The notes below the pieces were generated by a model. It was not told the origin of the DNA and searched no databases. It saw only the letters and a list, made by a program, of their open reading frames with translations. Shown here piece after piece: positions 1 through 11,952 of a stretch of DNA of 64,000 nt (positions within the stretch are counted from its first letter, which is position 1; every line of letters begins with the position of its first letter). The stretch is taken from NCBI GenBank assembly GCA_030533445.1, contig CM060068.1, forward strand, positions 15,653,479 to 15,717,478, given 5' to 3'. A program made the translations under genes and the position numbers. Source of the DNA: Cyprinodon diabolis (Eukaryota > Chordata > Actinopteri > Cyprinodontiformes > Cyprinodontidae).

Positions 1-2
1 TG

Positions 3-804
3 CCATCTGTGGAACACACCCTGGGCATGCTGACAGGGGCCAAATACTTCTCCAAACTCGACGCAAACATGGGCTTTTGGCAGATACCGCTCTCAAAAGA
101 CTCAGCACTGTACACCACCTTCATCACGCCATTCGGGCGGTACCACTTCAACAGGCTACCCTTCGGGATCAGCTCAGCATCGGAGCACTTCCAGAACAGG
201 ATGACATCTGAGGTCACGGCAGGCCTGGAAGGCGTTGTCTGCCACGTCAACGACATCCTCATCTGGGGGGACACGAAGGAGCAGCACGACAGCAGGGTGC
301 ATGCAGTCCTGGAGCGAGCAGAGAAGGCCGGTGTGACGCTGAACATGGCAAAGTGTGAGTTCGGGAGAGAAGAGGTAAAGTTCCTGGGGCACATCATCTC
401 AGCTGAGGGGGTGAAACCAGACCCTGAGAAGACAAAGGCAGTCCAAGACATGAGGGAGCCGACGAACATCAGCGAGCTTCGCAGCTTCCTGGGGATGGTA
501 AACCAGCTCGGGAAATTCATCCCCAACCTCTCTGAGAAGGACAAGCCACTGAGAGCCCTGCTCTCAAAGAAGAACATGTGGTGCTGGGGGCACGACCAGC
601 AACGTGCTTTCCGCGGCCTCAAACATGAACTCTCCTCAGCGCCAGTACTCCAGCTGTACGACCCAAACAGCCCACTCAAGATCTCGGCGGACGCCTCATC
701 TTATGGGCTGGGAGCCGTGATGCTACAGAAGAAGGCAGAAACGTGGCTACCGGTCGCGTATGCGTCCAGGTCGCTGACCGACACTGAACAGCGATACGCC
801 CAAG
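3..804 (+). pseudogene. pol: Ty3/gypsy pol: reverse transcriptase and N-terminal RNase H (5' truncated by the window)
   Basis: This would copy element RNA into DNA in cytoplasmic particles. The frame is open from base 3, so there is no start codon in view. Visible RT blocks are FSKLDANMGFWQIPL, then TPFGRYHFNRLPFGI, then the active-site block near bases 243-254, which reads HVND where the family has a (Y/V)xDD motif. The first catalytic Asp is Asn (AAC at 249-251), which should abolish polymerisation. The thumb region with FLGHIIS and the connection domain follow. RNase H begins at the SADASSYGLGAV block near base 690. The frame is lost at about 801-804, where one extra base precedes the codons that continue the domain in the next frame; the old frame stops at 842. 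GC content is higher than in the flanking DNA, as expected of coding sequence. Confidence 0.92.
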
Positions 805-2385
805 CTGGAGAAAGAGGCACTGGCACTGACATGGGCCTGTGAGAGGTTCAGTGACTTTATCCTCGGAGTGCACTTTGAACTCGAAACAGACCACAAACCT
901 CTAGTGAGCCTGCTGGGAGGCCAGGCTTTGGACGCACTGCCACCACGAATCCAGAGATTCAGGATGCGTCTGATGAGGTACTCCTACATGATCTTCCACA
1001 CACCTGGGAAAAGCCTTACCTCAGCTGACACACTCTCACGCGCCCCACTGACAAATGCAGTGACAAGCAGCGACAACAACCTGATGGAGGACACCAACAT
1101 CTACGTCGAAGCGGTGCTGGAGCACCTCCCGACCAGCGACAGGTACCTCACAGAGCTCCGCAAACAGCTGCAGGGCGACAGCGTCTGCGCGCAGGTGATG
1201 AAATATTGCGTGGAAGGCTGGCCGGACAGGAACCAGCTACAGGGGCCCGCCAAGCACTACTGGCACGAGAGGGCGTTCCTGACTGTGCAAAACGGACTAC
1301 TCCTGAAGGGCACAATGTTAGTCATTCTTGCAACAATGAGAGACACTGTGTTAGACAAAATACACGAGGGCCACCAGGGCATAGTAAAGTGTAGGGAGAG
1401 GGCTACCCAAACAGTATGGTGGCCTGGGCTGAGCAACCAGATCAAAGAGCTGGTACTCAAATGCAGAGAATGGATCAAGGAGAGGGCCAACCCAAAAGAG
1501 CCCCTGATGCCAACCCAACTACCTGATAGGCCATGGCAGAAAGTAGGTGCAGACCTTTTCGTGCTGAAGGACAAAACTTACCTGTTAGTAGTTGATTATT
1601 TCTCCCGCTATATTGAGATTGCCCAACTCAGCCCCACACGATCTGTAAATGTGATCACACACCTCAAATCAATGTTTGCACGTCACGGCATTCCAGAGAC
1701 TCTAATTAGTGACAATGGGCCACAATTTTCTGGGCATGAAATGAAAGCCTTTGCCAGTGACTATTGTTTTGAGCATGTAACCAGCAGCCCAAAGCACCCC
1801 CAGAGCAACGGCGAGGCCGAGCATGCCGTCCAAACCATGAAGAGCCTGCTTAAGAAAGCCGGCGACCCCTACCGCGCTCTGTTGGCCTACAGAGCGACAC
1901 CCCTGAGCAACGGCTACAGCCCTGCCGAGCTGCTCATGGGACGGCGCCTGCGCACCACTCTGCCGGTCCTGCCAGAGAGGTTACAGCCAGCACTTCCAGA
2001 CCTTCGCGACCTTCAGCGGAAAGAGAGGGAGAAGAGGCGAGCAGACGCACAACACTACAACAGCAGACACAGAGCACGAGACCTGGGTAAGCTGTCACCA
2101 GGTGACGACGTCTGGATCACAGACACAGCTGAGCCAGGTACGGTAACATCCGCACACGGCACCCCACGATCTTACCTGGTCGCTGGATCACAGGGGACAC
2201 TGCGGCGGAACCGTTCTCACCTGATTCCTATGCCAGAGCAGAGGTCAGAGTGCGAGCAGCAGCCACTCAAGGTGGACAGAGGTGAAGAGACTCCTTCAGC
2301 AGTCAGACCGACTGTGAGCTCACCTCATATCACAAGAACCAGGTCTGGCAGGGAAATAAAGAGACCGGACAGACTTGACCTGTGA
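805..2385 (+). pseudogene. pol: Ty3/gypsy pol: C-terminal RNase H and integrase
   Basis: The frame continues from the upstream RT piece after a one-base shift. ETDHKPL near base 880 is RNase H. The integrase follows: an HHCC zinc-binding region (HEGHQG near 1365), in which the last Cys is Trp (TGG at 1471-1473, motif CREW), then the catalytic core with Asp in GADLF, Asp in SDNGPQF and Glu in NGEAEH. The spacing between the last two is 35 residues, the DX35E signature. A GPY/F-like C-terminal region and an Arg-rich tail end at TGA 2383-2385. I see no chromodomain. The core is therefore complete but the zinc finger is damaged. An internal ATG at 868 exists but is unlikely to be a real start. 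Confidence 0.92.
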
Positions 2386-2464
2386 AAATAATAAGCGTGA
2401 TTTAAAGGTGAAATGCTTACCTGTATATGACAATCAAAAAAAAAAGAAAAAAGAAAGAAACATA

Positions 2465-2598
2465 TACTTACCTGTGAAATGGAAAAGAAAATGTGAAATG
2501 ATGATTGGTTTGGTTTAAAACACTGTTTATGTACTTACCTGTGAAATGGAAAAGAAAATGTGAAATGATGATTGGTTTGGTTTAAAACACTGTTTATG
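2465..2598 (+). repeat. 67-bp tandem duplication in the retrotransposon 3' untranslated region
   Basis: Two copies of a 67-bp unit starting TACTTACCTG lie head to tail at 2465-2531 and 2532-2598, with no difference that I can see. They sit between the pol stop and the polypurine tract. An A-rich stretch (2437-2460) precedes them. Confidence 0.9.
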
Positions 2599-2630
2599 TT
2601 ATGTCAGTTATCTTCTCTTTAACTTCCAGT

Positions 2631-2638
2631 AAGGGGGA
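2631..2638 (+). other. Polypurine tract of the Ty3/gypsy element
   Basis: AAGGGGGA abuts the LTR start TGTGGTG. This is where plus-strand DNA synthesis is primed in LTR retrotransposons. Confidence 0.8.
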
Positions 2639-2833
2639 TGTGGTGTTAACCAGTGTTTATGTGATAAGACCTGCCATGTGTTATACCAAATGTGACCACT
2701 AGGGGGAACCTTACTCCCTTGGTATGTAAGGCAGAGCATTGTATCAGAACGGCAGTTATTCAATACAGTTGGACAGAAACGTACGCCAGTTGTCCCGTGT
2801 TTTCCTTCAACGTTTATTTTAAATCACACAACA
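2639..2833 (+). repeat. 3' LTR of the Ty3/gypsy element (195 bp)
   Basis: The LTR runs from TGTGGTGTTAAC to AATCACACAACA, bounded by TG...CA and preceded directly by the polypurine tract. It is short for the group. No second LTR is in the window for comparison, so the end at 2833 rests on the TG...CA rule. Confidence 0.8.
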
Positions 2834-5800
2834 GGTGTGTTACTGTACATACATTTTTTTGCCTTGGTTGTTTTTTAGCCTGCTAAGTAAAAAAAAAAAA
2901 AAAGTTTCTGATTCATGCCAATTCGTGGACAAAAATCACGCCATCTGTCGGAAAATCACGCAGCTTTTTCAAATCACGCGAACTTTTCCAAATCACGCGA
3001 GAATGTGTACAAAACAACAAAAATGGCGCCGGCAACGCTTCTGGGTCGTTTTCATCGAATGTCGGTGATTTTAAAGTAATTTTGAGTGATGAATAACTTT
3101 TGTTTTTGCGATCATTGCACTTGCCAATATTATAATACTAATACATATATATTATAATATTATTTTACATTAATCATTGAAGTTTGTTAGACATCTTTTC
3201 CATTGGATCAACCAATTGTGCAGGATACTGTACAACTTGGTTCTCCTCCAATCAGCCACACCATGAATCAAATAAAATGTTTGCTCAAATTGAGGACATG
3301 TTGAGACTTAGAGTTGGAAAGAAAAACAAAATCTCTATGAAACTAGAAGGAGAGATAGAGGATTCTTAAATATTGTATTTTACAGTTTAATGTGAGGAGA
3401 GCACTTTCACCAAACCCATATTCTGCTAAAAAGAAACAATAAAAACACAAAGGTTCATATGCAGACTCTGTCAAACTAAAAATAGAATATTTTAAAACAG
3501 AACAATCAAGGGGGAAGTGTTCCTCTTTCAGGTGGAAGAGAAACAACTGTTTTTCTCTGCTACAACAAACTAAAAGACCAAAGAGTGAGCAGTCAAAGCT
3601 TCCACAGAACTAAGGATGGACAAAGCTAATGAAAACATTACTTTTAACTTGGAAATGGTAAAAGTACTTAATCTCTCTTGTTCTTTTCTATTCTGAGCCA
3701 CATTCATCCAGTCACAGTCAGTAAGACTCACACAACCTTAAAAAATAGCTGCAGGTAACTTGTGGTCAATCAAACTTAAATGACAACTGTGCCTATGCCT
3801 GAGCCACCATAGCAAAGGATTTTAATATGTGTGGAGTTGTTAAAAACGACGGCCAATTCATTCATTTCTGGAAAAACATCTAGGAAATCTCAGCCCATGA
3901 ACCGGAGTTTTTTTTTTTTTTTGTGTGTGTCTGGGTGTTTTTGTCTGGTTTTAAAACAGCCCTGACGATGTTACTCATGTGTGACAAAAAAAGATAAAAA
4001 GCTGCAGAAATCTGTAATGTGTTAAACCCTTTAATTTTCCAGTGTGTCATCATTAACTGTAAAAGAAAGTTCTGTTGCCAAATGTGCCTTCATGTAATTG
4101 AGAGTTACCGTAACCTGGATGACTGAGAATCTAAGCTGGCAGAACACAAGACCTGTATTTATTGTATGTTGATCCCAGGAGAATGGGTGTGATTCCAAGC
4201 ATGTCCAGTCCTGTTGAATCATGTCAGTGTTTGTGTACAAGTTCTTCAGCTCTGCGATTTGTTTTTCTTATTCCATTGACTATGTTTATGCATGGAGGAG
4301 AGAAAGAAAGTATTTTAAGTCAGAACTGCAACAAAGGAAAGTGCCCTACATTATAAGGGAAACCCTTACAGAAATTAACAGTAAACCAGGCATTTTCCCA
4401 CTTTTCTAACTTGATGAAAACATCAAAACCAAATGACAATACAGCAGTCCAGTAACTTCATTTTTATTATTTAAGCTGCTGTATTTGTAATAGTTTATGA
4501 TTACCTGTTGACTAAAGAGAGTCTGAATGTCATAGTTAGGGATCAAAAAATTAAATACAAAATATAAGTTTCTCTTTTTTTATTTGTGATTCTTTTGTTT
4601 TTAAAGCTGTTAACTTAAAAACATAAGCTAAAAACTATATGCAACCGTCACTTGTTAACCTACACTCCTGCTAATGTTTGGAAAATGTGGTACTGAAGTC
4701 AATCTTGTAAATTGTATTTGTTTTTTTTTAAAGTAAAGTTAATCAGTTAAATATATAACCCTGTATATAAACCTAAAAAAAATTATAAAAGAATCCTATT
4801 TGGTTGCAGATTTATCAGAATCTGAATAAAATTTACAGTATTTTCTCTTTTTTAGGTGGTAAATTTGTCCTAACTCTATGAAATCATAATTTTATCTTGA
4901 GTGAAAAGGCCTGCTTCCATTGGCCTGTCAATTTGACAATAAAATTTGTCTATGTCTAATTTGCATCTGGTACAACATAACTTTCCCATTAAGGAAAAAT
5001 AAAGATTATTTTTATTCTTCCATTCACTTCTCAAATTTTAATTGCAGGGAAAAGGTTATATTTTATCAAGGGTTTAAATACTTTTTAAAACCAGTGTAAA
5101 ATAGCAAAACAGCATTTAAACCATCAATAAATTTGCCAGACAGCTTGAATGACATTTTATATACTTAGTTTTAACGTAGAGTTAGAGACACATCGATGAT
5201 GAAAGACAAAAATACTCTCTGTCCCTTTAATTTTCTACTATTTAATCCACAGCAGTGGGTCTATTAGTCAGCTGATGCTGTTCTAAACAGTAGTGTTGAT
5301 CTTTCTAAAGGAATAAGGCAAGGCGGACATCCTGTAACCTGTTCTGTCATGGTGCACATCAAAATGAGTCTGATGCACGGTTAAAGTGTCGAATGCTACT
5401 CCAAACTGACCAGACACAGCGCGCCCCTTGTATTCCTCTTTAGCATCACCAATAGATACCAGACTGTCTTAAATGAAATGCCCCTAATGTTATATTTTTT
5501 TTAGGCTCCTTATTAGAAAGGGAGGAGAATCATCTGTCTGCTATACAGTGATTGATTCTGGAAATGTTGAGGTCAAGATTATTTTTTTTTTGGGCTACAT
5601 ATTAATGTAACAAATGTCAGAGACGGATGGAGCCTCCTAATTTATTTCAATAGTTTAAATAAATTCAAGTATAACATCTAGAAATATCTCAACTCTTTCA
5701 TTGACACTAACACTACAACACTAAATGTTAAATATTTAGAGACTTTACATGTAACAAAAAATACAATAGTGCGATTAGCTCTAAATAATTCATGTAGAGT

Positions 5801-8384
5801 AGTTTTTCAAACAAATGAGAAGCCGCCAAAGGCAGCTGGCACTATATAAAGCTATTTGTCCTGGAGGATTAATTACCGACTGAAATGTGGGGAAGGACTG
5901 CAGTTTAGATTGACATGAGAGCTCATTTCCTGCCATAAGGCCACCAATCCAATCATTTATCACCTGAATCAAACGCTGCATTCTCAAGCAACAGTGATGC
6001 ATACTGAGGGGCTGCGGGTATTATTTGAGAGGTATGCTCAGAACTCTCCTCCTTCCAAGACGTTCCTAGAAAGCGAAATAAAATGTGAAGATCCAACTTA
6101 CTTTTAGTTGGCAAAAATCAGTTAAAAACACAAAAGCTTTAAAGTAGGAAGGACAAAAAATGCACTGCTGAAGTGGGCTGAGGGTCATTTTAGCATTTCT
6201 ACCTCGAATGGGGAGTGGAAAAGGAAGGAAGGATGCAGAGGAAGCATAAGAACTAAGGGTAGAGAGGAAAAAAGAAGGTAAGTTGAAGGGGTGGAAGGAT
6301 AAGGGATAAAACAGGAAAAGCAAAAATAAAGAGGATTTAAAATCCTAGTGTTGGTTAATCTGTGAAAACACAGAAAACTGATGCGACACAAAGGTAGGAG
6401 CATAAAAGCAGGGAAAACATTAAAAGATGATTATGACAGAAATTTCTTTAAACGATAAAGCCAGGGCATTCCGGTAATTAGGAAGGAATTTCTTACATGT
6501 GGCTTTCTCTGACGTCAATCTTGTACCTTCCCAGAGTTTGCTTTCTCTGCTCTGGCTCCAAGAGTGTTTAGAGTTAGGCTGCTCTTGGCACACCTCCTGG
6601 ATCTGTTTGCTACTAGAGCTTTAGGTAGGAGGTAGGGGCTTCTTTGATTATTGAGGAAAAAACCCTAAAAGCATGAACTGAACTATTTCAGTTCATCTAA
6701 TGGACACTATTTACAGGTATGATGTTCATTGCCTGATCAGAAAAATCAGGATATTTATGATTTTTTAATATTAAAACACAGAGCAGATATTAAATCAATC
6801 ACAGCATTAGTGGCATCAACAAATCTTTTTTTCTAAGAGCCTAAAATTAAGAGATGCACCAATCAGACATTTTTCGGGTGGATAAAAAACGTCTGGCCTG
6901 CCCTACAAAACTCTTATTTTGAATGCTAGACAGTTTTCAAACAGAAAGAGTAGAATAAAATATTGCAGTTTATCGAACAAGGTTTATGACCATTGGTTGG
7001 TTAACAGGAGAACTTGACTGCGTGCTGAGGAATCAAGGCAGCCATCTTAAAGGTGCAGGACATTGAGGCCCCCTGATCTATAGTGGCCCTAAATTTAGGC
7101 ATGAATAAATGTATCTTTAGTTAGTAGACAACAATGAACGGCATATTTTAAATTGAGAAAGCTTCCTGAATGGGAAGTGAAACTTCTTCAAACTTGGAAA
7201 ACAACGTTAAGTGCTTTATTTCTTAAATTTTTTTTTAGTTTGTTGGAATGACTATGACGTGGATGACTGACAATCTTCATAGAGCTGCATAGATTATTGT
7301 CCCAGAGCATCCAGCTCACCGTTTGTAGTAAATAAACATAAGTTTTCCAGCTTCATTTTTAACAGATCAAGCCATTTTTAAATTCTTCAAATTATTGCTC
7401 CATCTGTGGTAATACATCGAGTTTTGGCAACACATCTTTTACTATTTTCTATCCAATAAAGATCAATACTCATCTGACTAATTTGAATGGCATGTCATAG
7501 TAATTCCTCAGGGAAAGGCAAGGGTGTGGATTATCAAATAGAAATACTGATCCAGGTATTTATAAAAAACATTTTATTACATCCTTGTCCATTTGGGACA
7601 CGTGCATACTCGAAAAACAAAGCATGGAGTTAATCCTGAACACAAGCATCAGCACAACTTTAACAACAGTTACAATAAAGTGGAATCAAACTATACCTTT
7701 AAGTTAGCATTTGTTTAACAGCAGTGAGATGCATGGTTAGCTCTACAGTAAAATTAAGACCCCATCTGAGAGAACTTCCATACAAACACAAAAGTCACAA
7801 CGATATAAAGCAAAATGAGATCCATTGCAAATCCCACTGCCTGAAGCATTTCACCATCAAATACCGAGGGAGTCCCTATAGCAGCAGACATGTGATAACA
7901 CATCGGTTGTATGTAAGTAAGAGTCTGTCTGTCTGTCAATGTTTCCCCATCTGGTGTGCTTCTAGGGTTTATTGAAGTACAGCTGAATACACTGGATTGT
8001 TATTGTTTCCATTAAATAAAATTCAATTTACTTTTTTTTTAATGATTAAATCTTTACATTCTAATGAATAAATTCCCAAGCAACAATAATCACCATTCAC
8101 CACAGATGTTATTAATAAATATTTAATCAGTTGAGGCATTTAAAATGAATGCACATTTAGATGTTTACCAGCTGCTGTTTATAAGACTGGATAAATGTTA
8201 GGATGCTAAAACATATTGTTAAAATCTCATAATTATTGGAAGTTTAAAATATGTCAAGATGTCTGTAACTATGGCTAGACACACATGGATAAATCATTTC
8301 ACCCAGTAATGAAAGAGAGGAAACAAAAGAGCTGCCTTAAGTTCAGGAAGTTTGGAGAGACTCACACAGAGAAAAGCTGCAATT
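2834..8384. other. AT-rich interval without recognisable genes
   Basis: No open frame here has family features. The interval holds homopolymer runs (A at 2888-2903, T at 3909-3922) and a short region at 2933-2997 with four AATCACG words. Fragments of a common fish repeat that reads 'CCTGGATGACTGA' occur at about 4110 and, with the AAGCTTCCTG block, at 7160-7280. A scrap like a hAT terminus (AGAGATGCACCAATCAG) lies near 6852. The block 5860-5990 is of mixed composition and could be conserved non-coding DNA, but that cannot be judged without alignment. Confidence 0.5.
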
Positions 8385-8387
8385 AGA

Positions 8388-8600
8388 AAATATTCAATTT
8401 ATTTATACAAGTAACACAATTATATCAAAATAAGTAAAGTAAACCAGCTAATTGCATCGACTGATTGATTCAAGGGCAATCCATCACACCAAGTATGCTT
8501 GTAGTGACAGTGGAGAGGAAAACTCCCTTTAACAGAAAGAAACCTCCAGCAGAACCAGGCTCAGTGTGAGCAGCCATCTGCCGAGGCCGACTGGGGTTCA
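8388..8600 (-). mobile_element. L2/Maui-like LINE 3' end, truncated
   Basis: Read on the minus strand this matches the 3' untranslated part of the LINE copies at 13.5-14.2 and 54.6-55.6 kb: the CCTCGGCAGATGG block, the 'CTGGTTCTGCTGGAGG' block, the 'CTCCACTGTC' block and a tail ending in a TATAAATAAATTGAAT-like sequence. Only the extreme 3' end is present, as expected for 5'-truncated LINE insertions. Confidence 0.75.
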
Positions 8601-10540
8601 AGACTTTGATGCTGTGAATCAATGTACAGTAGCAGTCATTTAAATTCGCCCTTAACAGTCAAACGTCAGCCGAATGGCAGCCTACTCCCCTGAGACTCCC
8701 AGCCAAATCCCCCCCAACTTCCAGCCAGTGGCCTTCTCCTGTGCGTGCATTTTTTTTTTTTTTACTCTGACTCAACCCTTTCACTGAATTGAAGGGGTCT
8801 GTCCTGGAAATGCCGCTTTGACAACTGACGACTCTTAAGATCCAAATGTCCACAAATCATGACAGAAATAATATTTTAGTACAAAGATTGATGTTTAAAA
8901 AGGAATTGTAGGGGGACCAGGCAAGGGGAAATTTTGATAGGCTACTACTGTATGCTTGAATGAGTAACCAAGAAAAAGATTCGGTTGGTCTTCGCTCGGA
9001 CACAGGTGGTGGAATAAGCCAGAGGATGAGTGGGACTGAGGATAGTCTGAGAATGAGGGAGGAGAGATGGGACACAGGTGGGTGAAAGTTTGCTTGTGTG
9101 TGGGAGAGAGAAGCTGGGCCAGTAGCTACATGAAGGGGCTCTTGCAAGATGATTGGCTTCGGAGAAGGTGTGGCCCCCTGGGTTAATTGCCTGGAGCTGA
9201 ACGAGGGACATTAAAGATAGTTCAGACGAAGCTGATTCTCCCAGACTGAATTTACCTTTAAGCTTCATTTCCTTTAGGATTATCATAATTTTTTTTAACA
9301 TATTTTTAACATATAAGGCAATCAATTGGGAGGGTTGTATTTGCTGTGAAGAGTTTTATATTTTTCTCAAGATATCGATACTTTTTATATTAGTTATGGT
9401 CCAATAATTATTTTCCACAAATCTCAGTCTTTAATGAAATCACTGCAGTTAAAGAGATACAGTTTTAACATGTTAAAGCAAAACTTGGGCAACCAATTAC
9501 AGCGATCCAGAAACTCTGTGAGATGTGACCCTTATTATGCCAACAATGCCATAAAAGCAGTTAGATGTGACTGTGCAGGTCAAAAGCACAGTTCCCATGA
9601 GTCCTATTTAGTGGCAGGGGATGCAATCTCACATCTTAATGAAAAAGTAGTGTTTTTGAGTAAGTATTTTTTAAGAAAATATCATATTTCCACGAAACAC
9701 AGCTGAAGAGAAACACCATTAAAGCAGATCCAGAACTAAACCAGGTCTTGTGTAACAACTGGTTGATGGATTGAATAGAAAGAAAAAACGTAATAAGATT
9801 TACACGCCAGAGTCGGATAGCCAACCCGGTGCCACATCACTAAGATTTAGGATAATTGTTACTTGATACATCCTCTCTTATCTTCCACCTCTGTGTAGAG
9901 CATCTTAGTGCAGGCAGAAGGTTTGTACATGTGTGTTAATTTTCTATATAAATTACAATCGAGGTTGCAGCTTTGAGTTGTTTTAGAATATGATTAACTC
10001 ATTGATTATTTTCTTATTAGTTAATTAAGTAAAAAGATAAAGTTTTAGTAAATTACTCAGTAAAAAAAATGTTTTGAACTACTACTAAAAAAAAAAAAAG
10101 GTAACCATTATTTTTCTAATGCATGAGTGAAATCTTCACTCAGCAAACTATTTAGTGACAGAGGTTTCCAAGGAAGGGTTTCAAAGGTTATGCTATAGCA
10201 TTAAATTCTTTAAAAAAAACAGTAAATCACCAGTGGAAACAATGAATTATTAGTTTAAAAATCTTAATGATTAATGGAAAATAATCATTTCTGGATGAAG
10301 ATCACAACTTAGATTAGATGTCCATCTTGTGCTCATGAGCAAAACTGCAACCCAGTTAAAAATGAAATAAACTAAACTTTTGCAAAAGTTGCAAAATATT
10401 AAAGTTAAAGAGGTATGGTGCTGAATGATTTGTAAATAATTAGAACTTTAAAAAACCTCTAATAGAGCAGTTTTTAGGTGTTGAATAACACCTAAAAACC
10501 AAGAAACCTAAATGGCTAGGCTTTGTTGAGTTTTAGAACA
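8601..10540. other. AT-rich interval without recognisable genes
   Basis: Nothing with domain features was found. A T-run lies at 8750-8763 and an A-run at 10086-10099. A frame open on the minus strand at 8945-9325 has no recognisable motif and composition like its surroundings. Confidence 0.45.
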
Positions 10541-10542
10541 TA

Positions 10543-10744
10543 CAGGTGCTGGTCATAAAATTAGAATATCATGAAAAAGTAGATTGATTTCAGTAATTCC
10601 ATTTAAAAAGTGAAACTTGTATATTATATTCATACATTACATACAAACTCATATATTTCAGATGTTTATTTTGTTTAATTTTGATGATTACAAATGACAA
10701 CAAATGAAAATCTCAAATTCATCATATCAGAAAATTAGAATATT
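10543..10744 (+). repeat. Left terminal inverted repeat of the intact Tc1-like element
   Basis: 202 bp, ending at AGAATATT, matching the complement of 11953-12154 throughout. The first 15 bases are repeated in spirit near the inner end (TTAGAATAT occurs twice), which could serve as paired transposase binding sites. Confidence 0.93.
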
Positions 10745-10861
10745 GTGAAAAGGTTCAAAATTGATGGCCCCTGGTGCCACACTCTAATCAGCTAATTAAC
10801 TCAAACCACCTGCAAAAGCCTTTAAATGGTCTTTCAGTCTAGTTCTATAGGCTACACAATC

Positions 10862-11866
10862 ATGGGGAAGACTGCTGACTTGACAGTTGTCCAAAAGACG
10901 ACCATCGACACCTTGCACAAGGAGGGCAAGACACAAAAGGTCATCGCTAAAGAGGCTGGCTGTTCACAGAGCTCAGTGTCCAAGCACATTAATAGAGAGG
11001 CGAAGGGAAGGAAAAGATGTGGTCGAAAAAAGTGTACAAGCAAGAGAGATAACCGCACCCTGGAGAGGATTGTGAAACAAAACCCATTCAAAAATGTGGG
11101 GGAGATTCACAAAGAGTGGACTGCAGCTGGAGTGAGTGCTTCAAGAACCACCACACACAGACGTATGAAAGACATGGGTTTCTGCTGTCGCATTCCTTGT
11201 GTCAAGCCACTCTTGAACCACAGACAGCGTCAGAAGCGTCTTGCCTGGGCTAAAGAGAAACAGGACTGGACTGCTGGTGAGTGGTCCAAAGTCATGTTCT
11301 CTGATGAAAGTAAATTTTGCATTTCCTTTGGAAATCAAGGTCCCAGAGTCTGGAGGAAAAGAAGAGAGGCACTTCATCCACGTTGCTTGAAGTCCAGTGT
11401 AAAGTTTCCACAGTCAGTGATGGTTTGGGGTGCCATGTCATCTGCTGGTGTTGGTCCATTGTGTTTTCTGAGGTCCAGGGTCAACGCAGCCACATACCAG
11501 GAAGTTTTAGAGCACTTCATGCTTCCTGCAGCTGACCAACTTTTTGGAGATGCAGATTTCATTTTCCAACAGGACTTGGCACCTGCACACAGTGCCAAAG
11601 CTACCAGTACCTGGTTGAAGGACCATGGTATCCCTGTTCTTAATTGGCCAGCAAACTCTCCTGACCTTAACCCCATAGAAAATCTATGGGGTATTGTGAA
11701 GAAGAAGATGCAATACACCAGACCCAACAATTCAGAAGAGCTAAAAGCCACTATTAGAGCAACCTGGGCTATCATAACACCTGAGCAGTGCCACAGACTG
11801 ATCGACTCCATGCCACGCCGCATTGCTGCAGTAATACAGGCCAAAGGAGGCCCAACTAAATACTGA
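10862..11866 (+). CDS. Tc1-like transposase, 334 aa, intact
   Basis: This is the cut-and-paste DDE transposase of the element; it would bind the inverted repeats and integrate at TA. I chose the ATG at 10862 (MGKTADLTVVQ) because it begins the family's N-terminal helix-turn-helix; an ATG 36 bases upstream is in frame but adds residues unlike the family. Two helix-turn-helix (paired-like) segments occupy about residues 1-110, joined by a basic GRKRCGRKKC stretch that resembles the AT-hook/nuclear localisation region. The catalytic domain has Asp in FSDESKF, Asp in QQDLAPAH and Glu in [10 protein letters not shown], with 34 residues between the last two (DD34E, the Tc1 class). The protein ends GGPTKY then TGA. 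Length is in the normal 330-350 range. No stop or frameshift is present. A promoter is not obvious. Confidence 0.95.
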   Translation: MGKTADLTVVQKTTIDTLHKEGKTQKVIAKEAGCSQSSVSKHINREAKGRKRCGRKKCTSKRDNRTLERIVKQNPFKNVGEIHKEWTAAGVSASRTTTHRRMKDMGFCCRIPCVKPLLNHRQRQKRLAWAKEKQDWTAGEWSKVMFSDESKFCISFGNQGPRVWRKRREALHPRCLKSSVKFPQSVMVWGAMSSAGVGPLCFLRSRVNAATYQEVLEHFMLPAADQLFGDADFIFQQDLAPAHSAKATSTWLKDHGIPVLNWPANSPDLNPIENLWGIVKKKMQYTRPNNSEELKATIRATWAIITPEQCHRLIDSMPRRIAAVIQAKGGPTKY

Positions 11867-11952
11867 GTGCTGTACATGCTCATACTTTTCATGTTCATAC
11901 TTTTCAGTTGGCCAACATTTCTATAAATCCTTTGTTTTTATTGGTCTTCAGT

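Larger units (their letters stand above)
1..2833 (+). mobile_element. Ty3/gypsy LTR retrotransposon, 3' portion, degenerate
   Basis: The window opens inside the reverse transcriptase and runs through RNase H, integrase, a polypurine tract and one LTR. Gag, protease and the 5' LTR lie outside the window. RT, RNase H, integrase order without an intervening integrase is the Ty3/gypsy arrangement. The copy is inactive: it has a frameshift in RNase H, an altered RT active-site motif and an altered integrase zinc finger. The right target duplication cannot be checked because the left end is missing. Confidence 0.93.

Noticed and set aside
1257..1574. Minus-strand open frame of 105 codons
   Set aside because: Shadow of the integrase gene.
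2933..3000. Spaced repeats that recall a CRISPR array
   Set aside because: Units are only 7-8 bases, spacers are 11-13 bases and the DNA is from a vertebrate.
8945..9325. Minus-strand open frame of 126 codons
   Set aside because: Ser/Leu-rich, no recognisable domain, alternative frame equally open.
11374..11898. Minus-strand open frame of 174 codons
   Set aside because: It lies opposite the intact Tc1-like transposase and is a shadow of it.
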